Source of the DNA: Calditrichota bacterium
GTDB taxonomy: Bacteria > Calditrichota > Calditrichia > Calditrichales > Calditrichaceae
Assembly (NCBI GenBank): GCA_003854985.1
Contig: RQOG01000029.1
Coordinates: 1 to 44,479 of the forward strand
DNA: 44,479 bases
Reading direction: 5' to 3'
Under the pieces are notes generated by a model. That model did no database searches. It saw only the letters and a program-made list of their open reading frames with translations, and was not told the origin of the DNA. Position 1 is the first letter of the stretch. Each line of letters begins with the position of its first letter. Positions 24,925-32,820 of the stretch are shown piece by piece. A program made the position numbers and the translations under genes.

Positions 24925-25811
24925 AAGATCTTTTAGCTCTATATAAAAGCCACCTTATATTTGAACAAAATTTATCGCCCAATTCAGTTGACGCTTATAC
25001 CAGAGACGTCTGTCGTTATCTGGAATATTTAAAAAGAAATGATATAACCGATCCATTATCCGCAACGCCGAGACATGTGCATCGTCTGGTGCGGTCTCTG
25101 ACGGAAATTGGTTTGTCGGCGCCGTCGGTTGCCCGCAATATTTCATCCATAAGAGGATTTTACCGTTTTTTAATCGGTGAAAATATTGCCGAAAAGGATC
25201 CGACGGAAAATATTGACCGACCTAAAACACCGCGCCGCCTGCCATCGGTTCTCACTTATGAGGAAGTATTATCCATCATCAATGTACCGGATGTTAATAC
25301 GCCCCTGGGGCTCCGAAACAGAGCCATGCTCGAAATTATTTATGCCTGCGGTCTGCGTATTTCCGAATTACTGAGTTTGACCATAAACAGTATATATTTC
25401 GATCAGCAAATCGTACGCATTTTCGGCAAAGGCCGTAAAGAGCGGCTGGTGCCGGTTTCGGACAGCGCTTTAGAGTGGTGCAGCCGTTACATCGATCAGG
25501 CCAGACCGTATCTGGACCGGTTTCAGCGTTCGGCGGGAATTCTTTTTTTAAACCGGCATGGCAGACGTATATCGCGTATGGGATTCTGGAAAGTTTTGAA
25601 TGGCTGTCTGGCCGAGGTGGGTATCAGGAAAAAAATTCATCCCCATACTTTTCGCCATTCCTTTGCCACTCATTTACTGGAAAACGGGGCCGACCTGCGC
25701 GCTGTTCAGGAAATGCTGGGCCATGTGGATATCAGCACCACGCAGATATATACGCATCTGGACAGGAGTTTTATTCAGAAAGAATATAAAACCTATCATC
25801 CCAGAAGCTAA
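24921..25811 (+). CDS. xerD: Site-specific tyrosine recombinase, XerD/XerC type
   Basis: A 296-residue Xer recombinase, the full family length. The N-terminal SAM-like core-binding domain (about 1-85) precedes the catalytic domain with Arg in ACGLRISELLSL, Lys in FGKGRKERLVPV, HTFRHSFATHLL, GHVDIST and the nucleophilic Tyr in STTQIYTHL. It would resolve chromosome dimers at dif. XerC and XerD are hard to separate by eye; D is a slight preference. It overlaps the upstream gene by four bases, and no integrase-type extension or att-like repeat is nearby, so a housekeeping role is more likely than a mobile element. Confidence 0.9.
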   Translation: MKDLLALYKSHLIFEQNLSPNSVDAYTRDVCRYLEYLKRNDITDPLSATPRHVHRLVRSLTEIGLSAPSVARNISSIRGFYRFLIGENIAEKDPTENIDRPKTPRRLPSVLTYEEVLSIINVPDVNTPLGLRNRAMLEIIYACGLRISELLSLTINSIYFDQQIVRIFGKGRKERLVPVSDSALEWCSRYIDQARPYLDRFQRSAGILFLNRHGRRISRMGFWKVLNGCLAEVGIRKKIHPHTFRHSFATHLLENGADLRAVQEMLGHVDISTTQIYTHLDRSFIQKEYKTYHPRS

Positions 25812-25900
25812 TCGTAAGATTACTCTGGCGTAAAAACCAGATTCTGATAAGAATGCTATCAATAGTTTTTATCCTGTCACGAGTATTATCAGTAAAGACA

Positions 25901-26494
25901 TCACTTAACCGCTTTAATCAAATACAAATTTTTTTGCTCTATGGAAATATCAGGATTAAAACCTTTCTGCCTGATTATATTGGCAACGATCTCTACCGGA
26001 GGAAGATAATGACGGGCAAAAACTTCATGCGCGTCCCGGTGCATGTCATTAAGTTCCTTATGTCCCATCAAATGAAGAATTGCAAGCCTGCCGCCTGGTT
26101 TTAATATCCTGTAAAATTCTTCCAGCGCTTTTTGAGGATCATGGATATGCGGATAAACTGCATAGGCAATAACCGTATCGATACTGTTATCCATCAAAGG
26201 AATATGAACGGCATCGCCATTAATAAAACCGGTATTCTTAAAGTAACCCTGTTTGTCTTTAGCGTTTCGAACCATGTTTTTTGCAATATCCAGCTCAATG
26301 ATCCGGGATATTTCTTTATACTTTTCCAGTATGGGAATGAGTATTCCCGTGCCGCATCCGGTGTCCAAAACCTGGCCTGAAATCTCTGCAAGATAGACAT
26401 CAAATATATTCTGAAGACGATTTACAATAGTCTTGGTGCTTTTTTCATCCCAGCGATAAGCGATTTCGTTAAAAAACAAATGGCTGTCCTGCAT
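25901..26494 (-). CDS. Class I SAM-dependent methyltransferase at the end of the metal-uptake operon
   Basis: A 197-residue methyltransferase of the UbiE/Methyltransf_11 type. Motif I is VLDTGCGTGILIPIL (about 42-56), an acidic residue ending strand 2 follows (IIELDIAK), then DAVHIPLMDNSIDTVIAYAVYPHI and LKPGGRLAILHL. The substrate is unknown. It is the last gene of the leftward nikR operon, 20 bases after the ECF S component. It might modify a metal-binding small molecule or a tetrapyrrole, or be an unrelated passenger. Confidence 0.85.
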   Translation of the reverse strand: MQDSHLFFNEIAYRWDEKSTKTIVNRLQNIFDVYLAEISGQVLDTGCGTGILIPILEKYKEISRIIELDIAKNMVRNAKDKQGYFKNTGFINGDAVHIPLMDNSIDTVIAYAVYPHIHDPQKALEEFYRILKPGGRLAILHLMGHKELNDMHRDAHEVFARHYLPPVEIVANIIRQKGFNPDISIEQKNLYLIKAVK

Positions 26495-26514
26495 GATTTA
26501 TTAATTCTCCTTTT

Positions 26515-27036
26515 TCAGATCCGGTACCATTGGGGAAATTTTTTCCGGACAGTTTCCATAAATAACGGTAATACAATAATTTGCATGATAATTCCCGGAA
26601 GACCTGTGGAAACCAGGGCAATTGAAAACAGGGGATCATTCCAGCCGAATTGCGGCGCTATCAGGGAAACGAGTAAATATAATATGAGGCGGTCGATAAT
26701 AATAGCCGGTATATACGCGATCCAATAGTGCATGTGGCCGTGCACCCGGAGTAATGATATAATCAGACTCATGATGACCAATTCAACAAGCATAACCGGC
26801 AGAACCGGCGGATAAACAGGCGGCATTCCGGTTAAAAGCCAGGACAGAAGCGGTCCGGTAACGGCTACAATTACCGCGAATTTCCAGGTCATCAGCATGC
26901 CAGCAAAAATAACCGGTAAAAACATGGGTAAAAAAGTTGACCCCAGCCCCAGCCAGTGAAAGAACTGGGGCAGGATCACCGCCGTAACAATTAACAGTGC
27001 GGCTAAGGGAATTTGTCTTAAATCCTTATCTTCCAT
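26515..27036 (-). CDS. ECF transporter S component, probably for nickel, cobalt or a metal chelate
   Basis: A 173-residue protein with five or six membrane helices, the size and style of ECF S (substrate-capture) subunits: FLPMFLPVIFAGMLMTWKFA and PVLPVMLVELVIMSLIISLL are typical. It lacks the N-terminal MHIxDG of NikM/CbiM nickel/cobalt S components, and no NikN/CbiN partner is present. A HGHMH motif at residues 99-103 and His-27 are possible metal ligands. It sits in one operon with its T and A subunits, a TonB-dependent receptor and NikR, so a metal or metallophore substrate is inferred; other vitamins remain possible. Confidence 0.75.
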   Translation of the reverse strand: MEDKDLRQIPLAALLIVTAVILPQFFHWLGLGSTFLPMFLPVIFAGMLMTWKFAVIVAVTGPLLSWLLTGMPPVYPPVLPVMLVELVIMSLIISLLRVHGHMHYWIAYIPAIIIDRLILYLLVSLIAPQFGWNDPLFSIALVSTGLPGIIMQIIVLPLFMETVRKKFPQWYRI

Positions 27037-27041
27037 AAACC

Positions 27042-28907
27042 TTATAAGCTATAGCTCAACCCGCCAAGTAAATGGATTCCAGGCGCTTTATAGCCCGGAT
27101 AATAATCATATTTGCGGTCTAAAAGGTTTAACAGTTTAAAATTAAGTTCAATATTTCCCAGATCATAAGATGTAGAAAAGTTAATTATATGATAATCTTG
27201 CATAGGATCGGCAAAGCCGTTATTTGCGTAAAGATCTTCAACATATTTTCCATAAACCGAAACTGCTAAACCGTATTGGTTAAACGACAGCATATATTTT
27301 ATCTGGTGTTTCGGATTCAGATAGGTTAAATAATCAACTTCCAGAAAACCATAACTAACCATAGTGTTTAAAACTTCAAACCATTTGTTCAAGAACTGTA
27401 ATTCAATGCCTTTTTGTTTATCATCTTTGCTGTTCTGAAAAATTTCTTTGGGAGGAGGAGGAAAGTTTGGATTAGGAACAGGTTGAATCATGTTCTTGAT
27501 TTCATTCTGGTACAAAGTTAATTGAACGGAATTGGATAATAAATAATCAAATCGCAATCCGGCTTCGTACATATCAGACTTTTCGGGTTCTAAATCCGGA
27601 TTTGCCGAAGGGAAAAGATAAAGTTCACGCATGGTCGGCAAGCGGAAACCGAATTGATAATTGGCAAAAAGCTGAATGTTTTTGACCGGGAAAATGGAAA
27701 CGCCAGCTGTCGGCGCCCAGTTCCAATCGTTTTCGGACTGGTATTGTACGCGGGCTCCCGCTCTCAACTGGAGCATTTGCACCGGTGAGGCAAAACCTTT
27801 CAGATAGGCGCCAAAAGACCGATATTCCTTATTATCTTCATTGACGCTTGGCTGTCCATTAGGTAAAGTGGATAAACGGTTTTCCGCTTTACCGCCATAC
27901 TGCATCAAATCGGCCCCGGCGGCAAACTGAAACAGCTTTGATTGTTCCCAGTATTGATAGGTGGATAATCCATAGGCAAAGTCATTGGATTTAAAGCCAT
28001 CGTAAAAACGGTGTTTACCCATATTGGCGTAAACCTGTGTGGAACCGGTTAGTTTATTAAATTTATTATGTAAGATAATCTCTCCGGTGCCGCGCTCTAT
28101 TTTCCCGTAGGTACCAAGGTTAGCCGTATCGTTGTCTGCACGGACGGCATCGTCAAATTCATACGGCACATAGCGGGCGCTAAAGGATAAGGACCAAACA
28201 GGATTGAACTGCACCAGCCAGTCTGTTTGTAAATTAAAAGAAGTAAAACTTGTTTTGGGCTCATGACCATCGGTGTGCTTGGTACGGATACTAATGGAAC
28301 CGCCATAATCACCGAATTTTTTTGCCAATCTGAGCCCTGCATTATAAGTTCCGAAGGAACCGCCTTCTAAACTGATATTTAAAGGGGTGCTAAAATTGGG
28401 CTGTGTAACGATATTAACCACCCCGCCCATGGCATTGCTGCCGAATACGGTTGATGAAGCGCCGGGTAAAATTTCCATCTGTTGAATATTATCCGTACCA
28501 TACACATCGGGCAGGGGATGGCCGAAGATGCCCATGAAATCCGGGTGTCCGTTCAAAAGTACCAGTATGCCGGAATTCGGTTTACCGCCCATGCCGCGGA
28601 TGTTTACGGTACCCGCGCCATCCGTGCCGACGCCATATCCGATGACCCGTTTTTCCAGAACGTAGGCGGATGGAAACTGAATATCCACCAGTTGTAAAGG
28701 CGAATGGGTGCTCATTTGTTTTATATCTTTAGCGCTGATGATTTGATAGTTAGAGGCCACTCTTTTTAAGGTGGTTTGATAACGGCTGCCGATTACTAAA
28801 ATCGAATCTTCCAGTTCGTATGTTTCCAGCGAATCCTGCGAAATTTCCTGCGCAGATAAACAGGTCGTTGCAAAAAGCAGCATTATGAATAAAGATAATT
28901 GCTTCAT
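27042..28907 (-). CDS. TonB-dependent outer-membrane receptor, predicted metal or metallophore importer
   Basis: A 621-residue receptor with signal peptide (cleavage after CLSA), a TonB-box-like segment (EDSILVIGSRY), a plug domain ending in GASSTVFGSNAMGGVVNIVT (about 60-175) and a 22-stranded barrel. The plug carries His residues in LNGHPDFMGIFGHPLPD that could meet a metal chelate. The barrel is short, as in vitamin B12 or small-metallophore receptors. The start codon overlaps the ATPase stop (TAATG), and the S component begins five bases after its stop, so receptor and inner-membrane transporter are translated as one unit. Confidence 0.9.
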   Translation of the reverse strand: MKQLSLFIMLLFATTCLSAQEISQDSLETYELEDSILVIGSRYQTTLKRVASNYQIISAKDIKQMSTHSPLQLVDIQFPSAYVLEKRVIGYGVGTDGAGTVNIRGMGGKPNSGILVLLNGHPDFMGIFGHPLPDVYGTDNIQQMEILPGASSTVFGSNAMGGVVNIVTQPNFSTPLNISLEGGSFGTYNAGLRLAKKFGDYGGSISIRTKHTDGHEPKTSFTSFNLQTDWLVQFNPVWSLSFSARYVPYEFDDAVRADNDTANLGTYGKIERGTGEIILHNKFNKLTGSTQVYANMGKHRFYDGFKSNDFAYGLSTYQYWEQSKLFQFAAGADLMQYGGKAENRLSTLPNGQPSVNEDNKEYRSFGAYLKGFASPVQMLQLRAGARVQYQSENDWNWAPTAGVSIFPVKNIQLFANYQFGFRLPTMRELYLFPSANPDLEPEKSDMYEAGLRFDYLLSNSVQLTLYQNEIKNMIQPVPNPNFPPPPKEIFQNSKDDKQKGIELQFLNKWFEVLNTMVSYGFLEVDYLTYLNPKHQIKYMLSFNQYGLAVSVYGKYVEDLYANNGFADPMQDYHIINFSTSYDLGNIELNFKLLNLLDRKYDYYPGYKAPGIHLLGGLSYSL

Positions 28908-29650
28908 TAAGATTTTCCTCCTTGGGATTGGGTTTGAAATTGAAATGGCGGTTCAAGATAATGATCCGTTAATAAATTAAAATCCTTTAAAATTTTTTCT
29001 GCTTTGTCGTTAGCGGCAATTTTTCCTTTGTCCATTATAACAACTCTGGAACAAGTCTCTATGATCATATCAAGATCATGGGAAGTAATGATGCAGGTAC
29101 GGTTCGTGTTTTGAATCCATTGGATCATTTTACGACGGTGGAAAGCGTCTAAATTTCCTGTGGGTTCATCCATGGCAACGATTTCCGGGCTCATGGAAAT
29201 TACTGCAGCGATACTGGCTAATTTGCGTTCGCCGAAACTTAAATGAATGGACGACCGATCCTGATAATTTTCGAGACCCACTTCCATCAGCGCTTTTTGT
29301 ACGCGGTGTTCAACCTGCGATTTGTCCAATCCGTAATTAAGCGGTCCAAAGGCCACATCGTCAAAAATGGTTGGGCAGAACAATTGGTCATCCGGATTCT
29401 GAAAAGCGATTCCTACAACCGCACGGATAGATTTAACAGTTTTCGGATTAACCAAAATCCCGTTAATGTATAAATCGCCTAAAGGTTGGTTTACGCCGTT
29501 CAATAAAGTTAATAAAGTTGATTTTCCTGCGCCGTTCGGTCCGATAATTCCGACTTTTTCGCCTTTATCAACGGCCAGATCAATACAATTTACGGCTGTA
29601 GTTCCGTCGGGATATTTAAACGATACTTGTTTGCATAGAATGGCTTTCAT
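28907..29650 (-). CDS. ECF/CbiO-type ABC transporter ATPase
   Basis: A 247-residue ATPase of the CbiO/EcfA branch. Walker A GPNGAGKST, Q-loop FQNPDDQLFCPTI, signature LSFGERKLASIA, Walker B IVAMDEPTGNLD and the switch His in SHDLDMI are all intact. FQNPDDQ is characteristic of ECF transporters. Only one ATPase gene is present, so it probably forms a homodimer as in metal-type group I systems. The frame opens earlier, but ATG 29650 follows GGAGG and overlaps the T-component stop (ATGA), which fixes the start. Confidence 0.92.
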   Translation of the reverse strand: MKAILCKQVSFKYPDGTTAVNCIDLAVDKGEKVGIIGPNGAGKSTLLTLLNGVNQPLGDLYINGILVNPKTVKSIRAVVGIAFQNPDDQLFCPTIFDDVAFGPLNYGLDKSQVEHRVQKALMEVGLENYQDRSSIHLSFGERKLASIAAVISMSPEIVAMDEPTGNLDAFHRRKMIQWIQNTNRTCIITSHDLDMIIETCSRVVIMDKGKIAANDKAEKILKDFNLLTDHYLEPPFQFQTQSQGGKS

Positions 29651-30426
29651 CGATGGAATCCTCCAGTAATAAAAGGCCAAAGCGTGAACAGGATGATCAA
29701 AAACAAAATACAGGTGTCTATTAGTTTCCAGTTAAGATTTCCGCTAAGATAAAATTTACCTTTAAAACCGCGGCTTAACATTGCTAAAAAGATTCTTTCG
29801 CTTCGTTCAATGATTCTGATAGTCAGAACATACGTTAAGCCAGACATGGTTTTTATTTTTAATAACAGTCCCGGGTTAACAGCCCGTGATTGATAGGCGA
29901 CCTGAATACGCTCAAATTCCATGCCCAGAATCCGGATTAGTTGATTAATATATTGTAAGATTGCCAGAATCCAGTCTGCTGTTTTAAAAAACTGTAAAGC
30001 CTTCATAATATTTTTGCTGTCAACCCCGGCGGTAAATGAAAACAATAAGATCAGTGATAAAATATATTTTACCTGAACAATAAGGAATTCCTGAATTGAC
30101 GCTAAAAAAGAAAGCAAGTCATTGATATTGCATATTTGAAACATTATTTCCCAGTTAGCTGCCTTAAGCAGAAGAGGAATGGTAAACAGCAAAACCATCG
30201 GATAGAATATTAGCAGCTTTTTAATCATCCAGCCCAATCGGATTCTGCTGAGAGCCATTAAGGTTATACATATCAATACGGTTAAAACGGCATGCGCAGA
30301 CTGGTTGGGTGTCATTATTAAAATATTAATAAGAATCAGCGGCAGCAATGCAATATTCAGTCTTGCATCCAGGCAGTTTAACAGCGAGACGCCGTTGTCA
30401 TTTGCCGTTTTGAAGGCGAAAGGCAT
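29647..30426 (-). CDS. ECF transporter transmembrane T component (CbiQ/EcfT-like)
   Basis: A 259-residue membrane protein with about five helices and the coupling-helix motif ERSERIFLAMLSRGFKG, which links S and A subunits in ECF transporters. It belongs to the CbiQ/EcfT family. Its start overlaps the nikR stop by one base (TGATG) and its stop overlaps the ATPase start by four bases, so nikR, T and A are translationally coupled. The N-terminus LNCLDARLNIALLPLI is a standard CbiQ-like opening (D-x-R/K). Confidence 0.88.
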   Translation of the reverse strand: MPFAFKTANDNGVSLLNCLDARLNIALLPLILINILIMTPNQSAHAVLTVLICITLMALSRIRLGWMIKKLLIFYPMVLLFTIPLLLKAANWEIMFQICNINDLLSFLASIQEFLIVQVKYILSLILLFSFTAGVDSKNIMKALQFFKTADWILAILQYINQLIRILGMEFERIQVAYQSRAVNPGLLLKIKTMSGLTYVLTIRIIERSERIFLAMLSRGFKGKFYLSGNLNWKLIDTCILFLIILFTLWPFITGGFHR

Positions 30427-30866
30427 CAGTAGAGTTTACCTCCTTTGGAAGTTAAACATACCTGACCGTTTTTAACGCCTTTTATGGCAATTAACTGATC
30501 CGAAATGTCACGTATGGCTTTAGCCTTACCTTTAAGAAGAATAACCTCCAGGCAATTGTCATGATCAAGATGAACATGCGTGGTGGAAATAATTAATTGA
30601 TGATGATCGTGCTGAATTTGATCAAGCTTATCCGATAAATCTCTTTTATGATGATCATATAATAAATGAAGAACGCCCACGACAATATGGTTTTCATCGA
30701 TTTCTTCCTGGATAAGCATTCTGCGGATCAGATCACGAATAGCTTCCGAGCGGTTGGGATAATGTTTTCTTGAAATCAAGGTATCGAAATCCCTAATGAG
30801 TTTGGTCGGTAAAGAGACGCCGAAACGCACTAATTTTTCATCTGCAGTCATTAACTTTGTTTCCAT
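30426..30866 (-). CDS. nikR: Nickel-responsive regulator NikR
   Basis: A 146-residue ribbon-helix-helix repressor with a C-terminal ACT-like nickel domain. The DNA-binding part is VRFGVSLPTKLIRDFDTLI with RSEAIRDLIRR. All four high-affinity nickel ligands line up with E. coli NikR: His-86, His-97, His-99 (THVHLDHDNC) and Cys-105. The frame extends to an ATG at 30941, but that would place the promoter and TGTAACAC repeats inside the gene; the ATG at 30866 (or 30851) is more likely. As first gene it represses its own operon, which argues that the downstream transporter carries nickel or a nickel complex. Confidence 0.92.
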   Translation of the reverse strand: METKLMTADEKLVRFGVSLPTKLIRDFDTLISRKHYPNRSEAIRDLIRRMLIQEEIDENHIVVGVLHLLYDHHKRDLSDKLDQIQHDHHQLIISTTHVHLDHDNCLEVILLKGKAKAIRDISDQLIAIKGVKNGQVCLTSKGGKLY

Positions 30867-30868
30867 TA

Positions 30869-30897
30869 GTGTAACACGAAAGTCGTAAATGTAACAC
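30869..30897. promoter_or_regulatory. Predicted NikR operator
   Basis: Two direct TGTAACAC copies at 30870-30877 and 30890-30897, exactly 20 bases (two helical turns) apart. On the minus strand they also form an imperfect inverted repeat GTGTTAC-N15-GTTACAC. The element covers the expected transcription start. From memory, GTGTTAC/GTAACAC-type NikR sites have been predicted in deltaproteobacteria; this resembles them more than the E. coli GTATGA type. Confidence 0.6.
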
Positions 30898-30903
30898 AAA
30901 TTA

Positions 30904-30931
30904 GCTATAATGCAAAAAAAAACATAGTCAA
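30904..30931 (-). promoter_or_regulatory. Promoter of the nikR-ECF-TonB receptor operon
   Basis: On the minus strand, TTGACT (30931-30926), 16 bases and TATAGC (30909-30904). Predicted start near 30897 coincides with the first TGTAACAC operator half, as expected for a repressed promoter. Confidence 0.55.
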
Positions 30932-31138
30932 GGTTAGACACAAATATGGCTTGGCTTTATCAGTAAGTTTTTATTACGGATTTTTTTAAAAGGCGTTTGG
31001 AAAATTCAATGGAACCTGTTTTAATAATTAGAGATTTAATAACCTGAAGTTAAAAAAGAGCCGATTATGGAAATTGCTTTAAACCAATATTATTAATAAA
31101 TTAAGCGAGCTACTGAGTATCAATCGGGGTATGTTAAT

Positions 31139-32293
31139 TTGAATGATTTAGCGTCACTAAAAAGTCTTCAGGAAAAGATCGGTTTTTATGGCGATTCACC
31201 GGAAGTCGAAGAATTGCTTCAGACAATCGTCATGGTTGCGCCGACGGATTTATCCGTACTGATCACCGGCGAAAGCGGCACCGGCAAAGAAGTTATCGCC
31301 AATGCGATTCATACGCTGAGCAAACGAAGCGACAAGCCGCTTATTTCCGTTAACTGCGGCGCTATACCCGAAGGTATATTGGAATCGGAATTATTCGGAC
31401 ACGAAAAAGGATCGTTTACCGGAGCCATTGGCCAGAAAAAAGGTTATTTTGAAGCGGCCAATTCCGGTACGATTTTTCTGGATGAAATCGGTGAAATGCC
31501 TTTGAATACACAGGTGAAACTGCTGCGCGTTCTGGAAACTTCGGAATTTATGCGGGTAGGCGGCACTGCGTCGCACAAAGTTGATGTGCGGATTGTAGCC
31601 GCTTCTAATAAAAATCTGGAAGTGGCCGTTGAACGGAATGAATTCAGGCGCGACCTGTATTTCCGGTTAAAAGCCATCACCATAAACATTCCGCCGCTTA
31701 GAAAAAGAATTGATGATATCCCTGCGCTATTACGCAAATTTATGGAAGATTATATTTCGAAAAATGACATCCGGTTTAAGGGATTTTCTCCTGAAGCCAT
31801 TGAAGTAATGAAGAAACATCACTGGCCCGGTAATGTGCGAGAGCTGAGAAATTTTGTGGAAACCGCTATTATCCTGAACCGGGGGGAAATTGTACACTCA
31901 GATTATGTACGTTCTGCATTAAATTTAAATGAAACGGCAAGACGCTCTGAATTTCTGCCGGTTCCGCTAAACAAAACGCCCGATCAGGCCGAAAGAGAAT
32001 TAATTTACAGAATGCTTGTGGCTCTGAAGCTGGATATTGATGAAATAAAAAAAATGATGTTAGCAGCGACGGGCGGTGTATCCGACAAAGACCGCAATTT
32101 TTATGATCAACCTTATGTGGATGCGGAGTCGGGTCATTTAAATGAGGTTCAGCCGACTACAATGAGTGACATGGAAAGAAAACTGATCAAAGAAACCCTG
32201 GCTAAATACAATGGCAGCCGCCGGAAAACAGCCCGGGCTCTGCAGATTAGTGAACGAACTTTATATAGAAAAATAAATGAGTATGGTTTATAA
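31139..32293 (+). CDS. Sigma-54-dependent transcriptional activator without sensor domain
   Basis: A 384-residue enhancer-binding protein that is essentially AAA+ domain (about 14-250: GESGTGKE, GHEKGSFTGA, GTIFLDEIGEMP, R-finger region) followed by a linker and a Fis-type HTH (RKTARALQISERTLYRKINEYG). No receiver, GAF or PAS domain. The start is TTG with GGGG nine bases upstream; no in-frame ATG comes before Walker A. The order sigma-54 activator - lptE is also conserved in many Bacteroidota, often followed by secG, so it is probably the local version of that envelope cluster. Confidence 0.9.
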   Translation: MNDLASLKSLQEKIGFYGDSPEVEELLQTIVMVAPTDLSVLITGESGTGKEVIANAIHTLSKRSDKPLISVNCGAIPEGILESELFGHEKGSFTGAIGQKKGYFEAANSGTIFLDEIGEMPLNTQVKLLRVLETSEFMRVGGTASHKVDVRIVAASNKNLEVAVERNEFRRDLYFRLKAITINIPPLRKRIDDIPALLRKFMEDYISKNDIRFKGFSPEAIEVMKKHHWPGNVRELRNFVETAIILNRGEIVHSDYVRSALNLNETARRSEFLPVPLNKTPDQAERELIYRMLVALKLDIDEIKKMMLAATGGVSDKDRNFYDQPYVDAESGHLNEVQPTTMSDMERKLIKETLAKYNGSRRKTARALQISERTLYRKINEYGL

Positions 32294-32783
32294 ATTTTCC
32301 AAATATATCGGGTTGGCCGTTATCCTGAACATGCTCTTCGGCTGCGGGATTTATTCTTTTAAGGGAGCACTGCCGCCGCATGCAAAAAGTATCGCCATAC
32401 CCTTGTTTGACGATCGCACCTCTTATCCTGAAATCCGGGAAAATATGACAAACGGCGTCATCGATGCTTTTATTTCGGATAATACCCTGGCCGTTGTGGA
32501 TGAAGGCCAGGCAGACCTGGTGCTTTACGGAACGATACAATCCATAAGGCAAAGTGCGGCGGTGGTAAAAAGCGGCGAACAAACAACCGAGGCAAAACTT
32601 GTTATTATCGTAAAACTTAAAGTCGAGGACAGGGTGCTCAATAAAACCATGGTTGATAAAACGATTGAAGAGTATTCATTTTTGGACGAAAATGCCGGTT
32701 TAGCGGAGAGAGATCAGGCCATCGGTGAAATCGTGGATTTATTGATAGACCAGATATTCAATGCTACGCTGGCCAGCTGGTGA
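32277..32783 (+). CDS. lptE: LptE-like lipopolysaccharide-assembly lipoprotein
   Basis: A 168-residue outer-membrane lipoprotein candidate. A hydrophobic leader ends in the lipobox LFGC with Cys-23. The mature part matches the LptE family by layout (KSIAIPLFDDRT, then TNGVIDAFISDNTLAVVDEGQADLVLYGTI). LptE plugs the LptD barrel during LPS export. Its first 17 bases overlap the upstream activator; the start could also be the ATG at 32283. The synteny supports the assignment. Confidence 0.8.
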   Translation: MSMVYKFSKYIGLAVILNMLFGCGIYSFKGALPPHAKSIAIPLFDDRTSYPEIRENMTNGVIDAFISDNTLAVVDEGQADLVLYGTIQSIRQSAAVVKSGEQTTEAKLVIIVKLKVEDRVLNKTMVDKTIEEYSFLDENAGLAERDQAIGEIVDLLIDQIFNATLASW

Positions 32784-32820
32784 TAAATGTATTAAAACAA
32801 ATTAAAAAGGTTTAAAAAAC

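Noticed and set aside
24921..25811. Integrase of a mobile element
   Set aside because: The protein is standard Xer length, is embedded in an overlapping gene cluster, and no att-like repeats, tRNA target or cargo are nearby.
30867..30941. Extended NikR N-terminus starting at 30941
   Set aside because: It would put the predicted promoter start and both TGTAACAC repeats in the coding region, and the added residues do not resemble NikR.
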